64,000 nt of DNA from Orychophragmus violaceus (taxonomy: Eukaryota > Streptophyta > Magnoliopsida > Brassicales > Brassicaceae). The notes beneath the pieces are model-generated. The model was not told the origin of the DNA and made no database searches. It saw only the letters and a program-made list of their open reading frames with translations. The stretch covers positions 25,205,615 to 25,269,614 of the forward strand of contig CM058233.1 of assembly GCA_030180135.1 (NCBI GenBank). The letters are read 5' to 3'. This document shows positions 46,759 through 55,344 of this stretch, one piece after another. A program made the position numbers and the translations under genes. Position 1 is the first letter of the stretch. Every line of letters begins with the position of its first letter.

Positions 46759-48396
46759 AATGGTTCTGGTTTTTCTTGTTTAGATTCAATGTTTAGGATT
46801 GTTTTCTTGTTTAAAAGTGTTTTGAATCAACTACTGATAAGAGAAACCATTTAAGCAACAAGAATTGAAATCTAAACACACATAAAATTGCAGAAACCAA
46901 GCTATATGATTTGGTAGAATGCGATTTCAAGAGGTCTGTATCGACTGCGATCGCATGGATCGATCGATACGATCGCATGGATCGGTCGATACAGTCTATC
47001 GGCTAACCCTGTTAACGCGTGAAAGCATCGATCGATACAGGATCGATGCAGGTTCGATATTGGTGCATCGACCGATGCGGTTGGTGCACATCGATCGACA
47101 CGGTTAGGGTTTTGGCTCGGATCCGTGCATGCGTAAGAGCATCGATCGATACAGGATCGATGCACGATCGATGCAGGATCGATGCTGAGAGCATCGACCG
47201 ATGTGGTTGATGGATCGATCGACACGGTTGGTCCATCGATCGACATGGTTGGTTTAAGGCTCGGTTTAATTTTTGATTAAAATTAATTCGTCCTGGTTTA
47301 ATAAACAGATTTAATAATTTTATTAAGTCTGGTTAAACCGGGACAAGAAATCCAATGTCGAAAGAATTATTGGATTTAGTGCCTAAACCAGGATTTTCTA
47401 ATTTGATTTGGTTGGACCAAATAAATTGAGAAAATCCGGTTTAGTAAATAACCGGTTGACAATTGTGGTCATCGTAGTAATTAAAATTTGGTTAGACCAA
47501 TTTTAATGAACCAGACCGGTTATGTCATTTAATTGGACAATTGGGTCATGTCTTGGACATGGACCAATTCTTGGGCCTCGGGCCAAGAAGTTAAAACGAT
47601 TGGGCCAATTATTTGAGTCTTTCTTCAGATTAATTTAAAATTTATTTTATAAAATTATAAAGTCGATTTTAAATTAAAGTTTCCGAAATTTTGAAATTAG
47701 AAAGTTTCTTAAATTAGAAGTTTCTGGATTTGCGGGTTTTGGATTTTAAAGAAATTTCTAAAGTTAGAAAGTTTCCGTTTTTTTAGAAAGTTTCCAATTT
47801 TAGAAAGTTTCCAAAAATAGTAGGTTTCCAAAAATAAAAAGTTTCCCGAAATAGTAATCTTCTATTTTGGGAATGAAATTTTAATAAACCTACGAACCTC
47901 AAATAATATCAAGCGTTGGATGTCTTGTCCAGGCTATGTCAGCTGTCGAAGCCCATTCAATTGTATTCATGGCCTTACAGTGTGAGGGTGTCTGCTTTTG
48001 CGTGGATAAGACGGTTTGTGATTCATAAATGTCATTGGGAGTCCCAGACATTAATGATTACATGACTGTATAGTCTGGTTTTCTTGACTAGGCCATCGGG
48101 AGTCCCGGGCCTTGAGACATCAGAGTGAATTGGGCCTCGGGCCCAGCTTCACAACCAAGAGTTATATCACGGATATAATTAGCCGATATAGGGCTTACCG
48201 ATATAAGCTAAGGTTTGGTGACGGCCAGTGGCCCACTTTAATCTTAGTTATATGTGGATCTTGGAATCATTATATTCTATTGAGGGTAACTTATGTTATT
48301 GAATATAATGCGTGATTAATCATATTAAATTTAATACGAGATTAATCATATTGAACATTTTAACTAATTACCTTTTTTTATCTATATATTTCAGCT
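46759..48396 (+). other. Cop-C leader with a dense palindrome cluster
   Basis: A 1.6 kb leader. 46930-47250 holds about a dozen CGATCG/CGACCG/CGGTCG palindromes, including a pair of arms CTGTATCGAC and GTCGATACAG about 50 bp apart (46935-46995). The rest is AT-rich, with a repeated AGAAAGTTTCC-type stretch at about 47640-47860. Short frames here, such as on the minus strand at 47246-46902, are motif by-products. Confidence 0.75.
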
Positions 48397-51300
48397 ATGA
48401 CTACTACAAGCACACAAAACACATTCTCGATCCGGTCTGTTCTCGAAAAGGAGAAGCTGACTGGAACGAACTTCCTGACGTGGTCAAGGAACTTGAGGCT
48501 AGTCCTCAAGCAGGAGAAGAAGGATTATGTCCTTCGTGATCCTCTCCCCGAGAGGCCTCCTGCCAATGCCGCCAGGACTCTGCATAATGCTTGGGAAAAG
48601 CATTCGTCAGATGAAAATGATGCCTATTGCCTGATGTTGGTGACAATGACTCCGGAGCTGCAAAAACAGTTCGAGAGTGTATTGTCACCCATCGAGATAA
48701 TGGCAAGCCTGAAATCGCTTTTTCAGGAGCAGGCTAGGACTGAGAGGTTTCAAACAGTTAAGAACCTCTTGTACTGCAAGTTGGCTGCGAATGCGGCAGT
48801 GAGTCCTCATGTCTTGAAGATGATGGGTTATCTCGATCATCTTCAGAAACTCGACTGCCCAATCAGCCAGGAACTTGCCTGCGACATCATTCTGCAGTCA
48901 TTACCTGCAAGCTATGATCAGTTCATTCTGAACTTTAACATGCATGGCTTGAGTAAGACATTGCCTGAGCTTCACGGAATGCTCAAGACTGCGGAGCCCA
49001 ATTTGAGGAAAACCGCCAAGGACCCCAATGTGCTTATGGTGCAGAAGGGCAAGGGGTTTAAGAAATCCTCTGCTAAGGATAAGGGAAAGGCCAAGGCTGT
49101 CCAAGTCGCGGACAAGGACACGCCAAAGCCCAAGCCCAAGTCCAAGGCTGGGCCAACTGACATATGCAGGTTCTGTAAAGAACCAGGGCATTGGAGGAGA
49201 GAATGTAAGAAATTCCAGGAAGGTCTAAAGGAATTGAAGAAGAAGACTTTTGAGACTTCTTCAACAGGTATTTTTGTTATAGAAGTTAATACAACTACTT
49301 CTGATAATACCTCATGGGTTATGGATACTGGTTGTGGGGCTCATATTTGTACTAATATGCAGGCACTCAGCAACAGTAGAAGGCTGAAGCAAGGACAAGT
49401 GGAGCTACGAGTTGGGAATGGAGCGAAAGTTCCAGCGCTAGCTGTAGGCACTTACTTGTTGTCTTTACCTTCGGGATTGATTTTAGAACTCAATAATTGT
49501 TATTTTGTACCTGCTATAAGCAGAAATATTATTTCAATTTCTTTGTTGGATTTGGAAGGTTATGATTTTTCAGTTAAGAATAAATTATGTTCCTTCAATC
49601 GCAACAATTTGTTCTATGGTTCTGCCCCTCTTATGAATGGGCTTTACATACTCGATCAATCCGCGCCAATTTATAACATTAATACCAAACGGTTCAAACC
49701 TAATGAGGAGAACCGAACGTTTCTATGGCATTGTCGTTTAGGGCACATCAGCGAGAAACGCATCAAGAGGCTCCATTCGAATGGACTTCTTGGCTCATTT
49801 GACTTTGAGTCATGTGAGAAATGCGAATCCTGCATGATGGGCAAAATGACACGGGCCCCCTTTAATAAACCTAACGAGAGGGCCAGTGACGTATTGGGCC
49901 TGATACACACTGATGTGTGTGGCCCAATGTCCACAAATGCAAGAGGAAACTATCAGTACTTCATTACCTTTACTGATGATTTCAGTAGGTATGGATATGT
50001 TTATTTAATGAAACATAAGTCTGAATCTTTTGAGAAGTTCAGAGAATTCCAAAATGAAGTACAGAACCAACTTGGCAAAAGCATTAAGGCTCTTCGGTCC
50101 GACCGAGGAGGAGAATACTTAAGCCAGGAATTCAGTGATCATCTGAGAGAGTGTGGGATCGTATCCCAACTCACTCCTCCTGGAACACCTCAATGGAATG
50201 GTGTGTCTGAGAGGAGAAATCGGACCTTATTGGATATGGTTCGATCTATGATGAGTCACACAGACCTTCCAATATCCCTTTGGGGATATGCTCTGCTAAC
50301 AGCAGTGTTCACTCTAAATAGAGCGCCATCGAAAGCAGTAGCAAAGACACCATATGAATTATGGACTGGAGAAGCTCCAGTGCTGTCTTATCTCAGAATT
50401 TGGGGTTGTGAAGCCTATGTCAAGAGATTGATCTCAGACAAGCTTACACCAAAATCTGACAAATGCTACTTCATTGGTTATCCACGGGAAACCAAGGCTT
50501 ATTACTTCTATCTACGTTCCGAGAACAAGATCTTTGTTGCCCGGGATTGTAACTTTCTTGAGAGGGAGTTTCTCTCTAAGAAAGACAGTGGGAGTAAGGT
50601 ACTGCTTGAAGAAATTCAAGATGAACAGGATACTGCTCAACCTAATGAGGAAGAGCAGCAGGAGGACCTACAAGAAATTGTAGAGCCTGAACCTGTAGTA
50701 CCTGAAGTTCGAAGATCCGGGAGGATCCGTCACGAACCTGAGAGATATCAAGGATTCCTCGTGACTGACTGTCATGATCTTTTGATCATTGATGGTGATG
50801 AACCATCGAACTTCAATCAAGCCATGATGGGCCCAGATTCCTCTAAGTGGCGCAAGGCCACTGATTCCGAAATGGACTCCATGTCGGTCAACCAAGTGTT
50901 TTCGTTGGTTGACTTACCCGCTGGTGTAAAAGCCATCGAGTGCAAATGGATCTTCAAGAAGAAGATTGACGTGGATGGAAATGTCCAGATTTATAAAGCC
51001 AGGTTGGTGGCAAAAGGTTTCAGACAAGTTCACGGTGTGGATTACGATGAAACCTATTCACCAGTGGCTATGATGAAATCTATTCGGATTCTACTAGCAA
51101 CTGCAGCTTTTCATGATTATGAAATTTGGCAGATGGACGTGAAAACCGCCTTCCTGAATGGTATTCTGGAAGAGGATGTGTATATGACACAACCTGACGG
51201 TTACATAGATCCAAAGAATGCTGGAAAAGTATGCAAACTTCATAAATCCATTTATGGATTGAAGCAAGCATCGAGGAGCTGGAATCTTCGTTTTGATGAA

Positions 51301-52374
51301 GCGATCAAGCAATTTGACTTCATCAGAAACGAAGAAGAACAATGCGTGTATAAGAAATCTAGTGGGAGCAAGATTGTATTTCTTATTCTGTATGTCGATG
51401 ACATACTGCTTCTCGGAAACGACGTTCCAATGTTGAAGTCCGTAAAGGACTGGCTTGGAAGTTGTTTTTCCATGAAAGACATGGGTGAAGCCGCATACGT
51501 TCTTGGAATCAGGATCTACCGGGATAGATCTAGAAGGCTGATAGGCTTGTGTCAAGATTCATACATTGACAAAGTCCTACAAAGATTCAGCATGAAGGAT
51601 TCCAAGAAGGGCTTCACGCCAATGGTACATGGCACAACGCTAAGCAAGAAGCAGAGCCCTACTACGGCTGCTGAGCTTGAGCGCATGAAGAATATTCCTT
51701 ATGCATCTGCAATAGGATCTGTCATGTATGCCATGATCTGTACTCGTCCTGATGTTGCTTATGCATTGAGCATGACGAGTAGATACCAGTCAAATCCAGG
51801 TGAAAACCATTGGATTGCCGTAAAGAATATCTTGAAGTATCTAAGACATACTAAGGATAAGTTCTTAGTGTACGGTGGAAGTGATGTGCTTAAAGTCAGT
51901 GGATTCACGGACGCAAGTTTCCAGACAGACCAAGATGATTTCCGGTCACAGTCCGGTTATATCTTTTGTCTGAATGGCGGTGCAATCAGTTGGAGAAGCT
52001 CCAAGCAAGACACCGTTGCTGATTCCACTACAGAAGCTGAATATATCGCCGCCTCAGAAGCTGCGAAGGAAGCTGTTTGGATACGGAAGTTCATTATTGA
52101 ACTAGGTGTGATACCAGATGCGGCTGAGCCTCTGGCACTGTTTTGTGATAACAATGGTGCTATAGCTCAGGCAAAGGAACCAAGATCACACCAGAAATCC
52201 AAGCATGTTCTAAGAAGATTTCACTTGATACGTGACATCATTAATAGAAAGGAAGTCAAGATCAGCCGAGTTCAGACAGATGATAACGTCGCTGATCCGT
52301 TGACAAAGCCACTCCCAAGGCCTAAGCTCGAGTTTCTGACTGAAGCTGTAGGCATTAGAGACATTGAAATGTAA
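48397..52374 (+). CDS. Cop-C gag-pol polyprotein, 1325 aa
   Basis: One open frame encodes every activity needed for Copia retrotransposition. Domains are gag (residues 1-240; FSIRSVLEKEKLTGTNF), zinc knuckle CRFCKEPGHWRREC (about 257-270), protease WVMDTGCGAHIC (about 307-318) and integrase with the His-Cys zinc site (WHCRLGH at about 444, CEKCESC). Its catalytic residues lie in HTDVCGPM (about 504), RSDRGGEYL (about 566) and GVSERRN (about 602). RT runs from KWIFKKKID (about 850) to YVDDILLLGND (about 998). RNase H has GFTDASF (about 1168) and STTEAEYIAASEAA (about 1210), and the end is VADPLTKPLPRPK. The start at 48397 lies in CTATGACTACT and matches the start contexts of Cop-A and Cop-B. 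No catalytic residue is missing. The protein is cleaved by its own protease in this family. Confidence 0.95.
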   Translation: MTTTSTQNTFSIRSVLEKEKLTGTNFLTWSRNLRLVLKQEKKDYVLRDPLPERPPANAARTLHNAWEKHSSDENDAYCLMLVTMTPELQKQFESVLSPIEIMASLKSLFQEQARTERFQTVKNLLYCKLAANAAVSPHVLKMMGYLDHLQKLDCPISQELACDIILQSLPASYDQFILNFNMHGLSKTLPELHGMLKTAEPNLRKTAKDPNVLMVQKGKGFKKSSAKDKGKAKAVQVADKDTPKPKPKSKAGPTDICRFCKEPGHWRRECKKFQEGLKELKKKTFETSSTGIFVIEVNTTTSDNTSWVMDTGCGAHICTNMQALSNSRRLKQGQVELRVGNGAKVPALAVGTYLLSLPSGLILELNNCYFVPAISRNIISISLLDLEGYDFSVKNKLCSFNRNNLFYGSAPLMNGLYILDQSAPIYNINTKRFKPNEENRTFLWHCRLGHISEKRIKRLHSNGLLGSFDFESCEKCESCMMGKMTRAPFNKPNERASDVLGLIHTDVCGPMSTNARGNYQYFITFTDDFSRYGYVYLMKHKSESFEKFREFQNEVQNQLGKSIKALRSDRGGEYLSQEFSDHLRECGIVSQLTPPGTPQWNGVSERRNRTLLDMVRSMMSHTDLPISLWGYALLTAVFTLNRAPSKAVAKTPYELWTGEAPVLSYLRIWGCEAYVKRLISDKLTPKSDKCYFIGYPRETKAYYFYLRSENKIFVARDCNFLEREFLSKKDSGSKVLLEEIQDEQDTAQPNEEEQQEDLQEIVEPEPVVPEVRRSGRIRHEPERYQGFLVTDCHDLLIIDGDEPSNFNQAMMGPDSSKWRKATDSEMDSMSVNQVFSLVDLPAGVKAIECKWIFKKKIDVDGNVQIYKARLVAKGFRQVHGVDYDETYSPVAMMKSIRILLATAAFHDYEIWQMDVKTAFLNGILEEDVYMTQPDGYIDPKNAGKVCKLHKSIYGLKQASRSWNLRFDEAIKQFDFIRNEEEQCVYKKSSGSKIVFLILYVDDILLLGNDVPMLKSVKDWLGSCFSMKDMGEAAYVLGIRIYRDRSRRLIGLCQDSYIDKVLQRFSMKDSKKGFTPMVHGTTLSKKQSPTTAAELERMKNIPYASAIGSVMYAMICTRPDVAYALSMTSRYQSNPGENHWIAVKNILKYLRHTKDKFLVYGGSDVLKVSGFTDASFQTDQDDFRSQSGYIFCLNGGAISWRSSKQDTVADSTTEAEYIAASEAAKEAVWIRKFIIELGVIPDAAEPLALFCDNNGAIAQAKEPRSHQKSKHVLRRFHLIRDIINRKEVKISRVQTDDNVADPLTKPLPRPKLEFLTEAVGIRDIEM

Positions 52375-53225
52375 TCTAAATTTGAGTGGGAGTTTGAGGG
52401 CTTTTATTTAGTTATTTGATATGTTCTAGTAAAACATTCTCATGTTTAATGAAATTATTATTTCAAGATTATTTTAACTGTGATGAAATAATCGTTCCAA
52501 AGTGATATGAACCATTTTATAGGTCATCGAAGTAAATGACTTGATCTTGAGTCATCGAAGTCATTTAGCTTGATCATGAGACCCTATATTTGATAGATGT
52601 TTTATATCATCCCGTCCCTAGTCGAAGGTTGTTGAAATTGGAACACCAACAACCGTGTGAGACTGGATTGGTACGTGACTTATGACAAAGTCTCGGTGTG
52701 TCATAGATGCGCGGCATCAAAGTCAGTACATAGGTATATGTTTGGGAACATACGACCGGACAAGACCCGCTTATAAGAACTCTTCAGGATATTTATATCT
52801 GTGTCATAAGAGATTCTTACTACGACTATAGAGTATAGTCCTTAGACCTGAGTTCGCATGCATGTGACTGCACATGGACTGATGCACTTTGATCATTGTC
52901 TAACGCTATCGTTCTGCGATAGTTATAAGGACCTTGTTTGGGTACATTATGAAATGAGTAGTTTACAGTGATGGAACAAGACGGAATTTGTCCCTCCAAT
53001 ATAAATGGAGTGAATATCTCTAGGCCAATCGGAGATTTGAATACTGGAAAATGCATGGCCATGCTCAAACGGACTGTCCCGAGTCGTTTGGATTGTCAGT
53101 ATCAAATCAGAGTCCGATGAACAAGATTAGGCTTTATAAGGATGACACCAATCTTGCCTTATGACTAATCGAGATATTGTGACAAAAGGATTATGAATAC
53201 AGAGATTCCAGTACAAGTGGGAGAT
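52375..53225 (+). other. Cop-C 3' non-coding region and polypurine tract
   Basis: Related to the 3' regions of Cop-A and Cop-B; no coding domain. The PPT CAAGTGGGAGATTG lies directly before the 3' LTR. Confidence 0.75.
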
Positions 53226-53898
53226 TGTTGGAATTGTGTCCAGTAATCTCGGTACTGTCTCTAGAAAGTAAGAGTATGTCAATGATCAGACATAAGTCAT
53301 ATAATACTGGGGGTCATGATGGCTTGCTAGAGTCCGCTCATGATCTATAAGTCTTGGACTTATTGCCTTTATTATATGATCCCATATGGGTCACACGCCT
53401 AAGCTAACAGGAAAATGTGTAGGAACGGTTTAGCAGAAGTACGGTAAAAGTGCTAGGCATTTACTGTACTTAGAGAGAATAAAACGGTTTAGGCACTGTG
53501 TGTCGATCGATACACAAGGGGTATCGGTCGACACAGTGCGCGAATGCCGTCTAGTTAATTGGTGTTTGGGCCAAATGGCCCAAACGGAATCAGACAAGTT
53601 TTATAATGTAAAACTCGAGTTTCTGAGCAATCAACCCTAATCACCCAGCCGAAATCTCTCTCTCTCTGCGCCGAGTTCCCCTAGTGGTCTAGCAGCCGTT
53701 TTCTGTGATCGCGTGTGTGAACCTTTGGAGGATTCATCCCTCGGTGTTTCTCTGATCTCAGACATACCATTCTCTTTCCGCTGCAAACAGGTATAAGGTG
53801 AGATCATCATTTGTTTCTATTCTGAGAAGAACCTAGATCGCATGTTTAGGTTGATATGAAAATAAGAATTGAATCAGGATCAACTAAACATTCCTTCA
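53226..53898 (+). repeat. Cop-C 3' LTR
   Basis: 673 bp, identical by eye to 46072-46744. Hairpin cores lie at 53504 and 53525. Confidence 0.95.
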
Positions 53899-53903
53899 TA
53901 TAG

Positions 53904-54762
53904 GTGCTGATGCAATATTTGCAGATTCTTTGTTTTTATTTCTCTCAGGGCATTCTCTTTTCCAATGCCCTTCATCTCCACATATGAAGCACTCACTCTG
54001 ATTTTTCTTGTTGAACCTTGGCTGTGACTGAGATCTGTTGTCTCTTGACTTTGATCTCCCTCTGCCATTACTCTTCTGAGATCTGTTATTTGTTCTTTCC
54101 CTTGACTCAACAAATAATCCTTCTGAGTTAGATCTAGATTTGTTCAAAATCCCCTTCTGCTTCAGCTCAATTTCCTTAGAATATGCAGAAGTAACTACCT
54201 CATGAACTGTTAGAGTCTCTTTTCCTGTACCATACTTAAGAGTATGTACTAGAGGCTCATAAGGTGGAGGTAAGCTGGTAAGAAGCTGTATAGCCTGGTC
54301 CTCATCACTCACATTGATGTTTAGGCTAGCTAAATCTGCAATAAGCTTAAGAAAACTGTCCAAGTTCTCTTCTATACTTCTGCCTTCATCCATCTTGTAG
54401 CTTGCAAACTGCTGCTTAAGATAGATCCTATTAGGAAGTGATTTAGTTTGATAATCACGTTCTAAAGCCTTCCACATCAACAAGGCAGTAGGCTCATGCA
54501 TCACCTTTCTCAAAATCATGTCACTTAGACATGTACCAAGCAGATTCTTTACTCTAGTGTCTTTTGCAACTTTTAAAGAATCAAGTTTGGGTTTCTCACC
54601 TTCTTCTTGTTTTGCAGACTCGTCCAGCAGTGTTGCGTCCTCCTCCAAGACTGACGCTAAGCCCTGAATCTCCAACTGACCAAGAAGCTTGTACTTCCAC
54701 ATTCCGAAATCTCCCTTCCCATCAAACTTGTCCATCTCAAACTTTCCTCGGGTAGGTTCCAT
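53904..54762 (-). pseudogene. Array unit 3 gag-protease, N-terminal part
   Basis: Gag from MEPTRGKFEMDKFDGKGD to the zinc knuckle (CFICGDEGHWKREC) and SANIASAP, where Cop-C begins. The frame continues at 46066. It matches units 1 and 2 almost perfectly. Confidence 0.88.
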
Positions 54763-54821
54763 GACTTGCGGTTTTGTGGCTGTCTTAGATTGATCTATCT
54801 CTCTAACACCTTAAGCCTGAA

Positions 54822-54833
54822 GCTCTGATACCA
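54822..54833 (-). other. Intact tRNA-iMet primer binding site at the right end of the array
   Basis: The complement reads TGGTATCAGAGC, followed by the gag leader of unit 3. Units 1 and 2 keep only the TATCAGAGC part. Here the site adjoins a TRIM LTR and not the array LTR. Confidence 0.85.
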
Positions 54834-54835
54834 CT

Positions 54836-55041
54836 TGTGGGCTTTTTCTAAGCCTATGTCCAACTCTCTTATTATTAGTATGATATTGTCCACTTTGGGC
54901 CGAAGAGAAAGCCCGCATGGATTTGTTTTTGGTTTCCTTCCCAAAATGCCTCATACTAATTAGAGTTGGACACTACTTATATATTAGACATTCTTTGTCT
55001 AAACTTCCAATGTGGGACTTTGTTTGCTTTTAATCCCAACA
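54836..55041 (-). repeat. TRIM LTR
   Basis: 206-bp LTR that serves the TRIM on its right as 3' LTR and stands where array unit 3 should have its 5' LTR. Confidence 0.75.
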
Positions 55042-55292
55042 AACCTCCTCTCAAACCAAGGACCACATAAATCCTTGGCCTCCCCTCCAGCGAAACCCTT
55101 GGCACCCTTCTTGTACCGCCGTACTCACTAACGGAACCCGCCGCCTGACCTTCTACACTGTCAGGAAGACTTTCGACACAAGGCCCTGGCACCCCTTATT
55201 CGCGAGGTAACTTTGAGGACTCCTCCCACAACGAACTTGCAGCCAAACCCATTCTCCAGGTCCACCTTTTCTGAACCTTGGCTCTGATACCA
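54836..55292 (-). mobile_element. TRIM (terminal-repeat retrotransposon in miniature), incomplete
   Basis: Minus-strand order is a PBS TGGTATCAGAGCC (55292-55280), an internal region of about 240 bp without coding capacity, a purine tract TTGAGAGGAGGTT (55054-55042) and a 206-bp LTR (55041-54836) starting TGTTGGGATTAAAAGC and ending AGCCCACA. This layout is that of Brassicaceae TRIMs. The expected 5' LTR to the right of the PBS is missing; instead there is GCTATAAATAGATTC, which matches the end of the array LTR. Confidence 0.75.
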
Positions 55293-55344
55293 ATTCATTG
55301 CTATAAATAGATTCAATACTCACAAACGAACAATTCTTTTCTGA
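55293..55344 (-). repeat. Short fragment of array-type LTR
   Basis: CTATAAATAGATTCAATACT at about 55303-55322 matches the array LTR end at 42434-42455. TTTTCTGAACCTTGGCTC is then repeated from 55267-55284. The fragment is cut by the LINE. Confidence 0.5.

Larger units (their letters stand above)
46072..53898 (+). mobile_element. Cop-C: intact, very young Ty1/Copia retrotransposon
   Basis: 7.8 kb element inserted in unit 3 gag with a perfect 5-bp duplication tatag (46067-46071 and 53899-53903). The empty site is preserved in units 1 and 2 (GTTGTATAGGTGC at about 36890). LTRs are 673 bp and identical as far as I can see. PBS, polypurine tract and a full 1325-codon gag-pol are present. All features expected for an autonomous element are there. 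Confidence 0.95.
35138..54833 (-). mobile_element. Tandem array of a non-autonomous Copia derivative, three 4.59 kb units
   Basis: Near-identical units begin at 35138, about 39728 and about 44318; gag ends at 36013, 40603 and 45194. Each unit reads on the minus strand as LTR, gag-protease, then a long 3' region. Internal LTRs at 37835-38380 and 42424-42969 are shared between neighbours. Unit 1 is truncated at its left end, so the 3' LTR is absent. Unit 3 holds Cop-C and ends at an intact PBS at 54822-54833. No integrase or usable RT is encoded, so mobility would depend on proteins from another Copia element. The arrangement fits unequal recombination between LTRs. Confidence 0.82.

Noticed and set aside
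46902..47246. Small proteins rich in SIDR, HRST or VSID
   Set aside because: Similar peptides appear in all frames and on both strands wherever the palindromic motif is repeated; they are by-products of the DNA motif.
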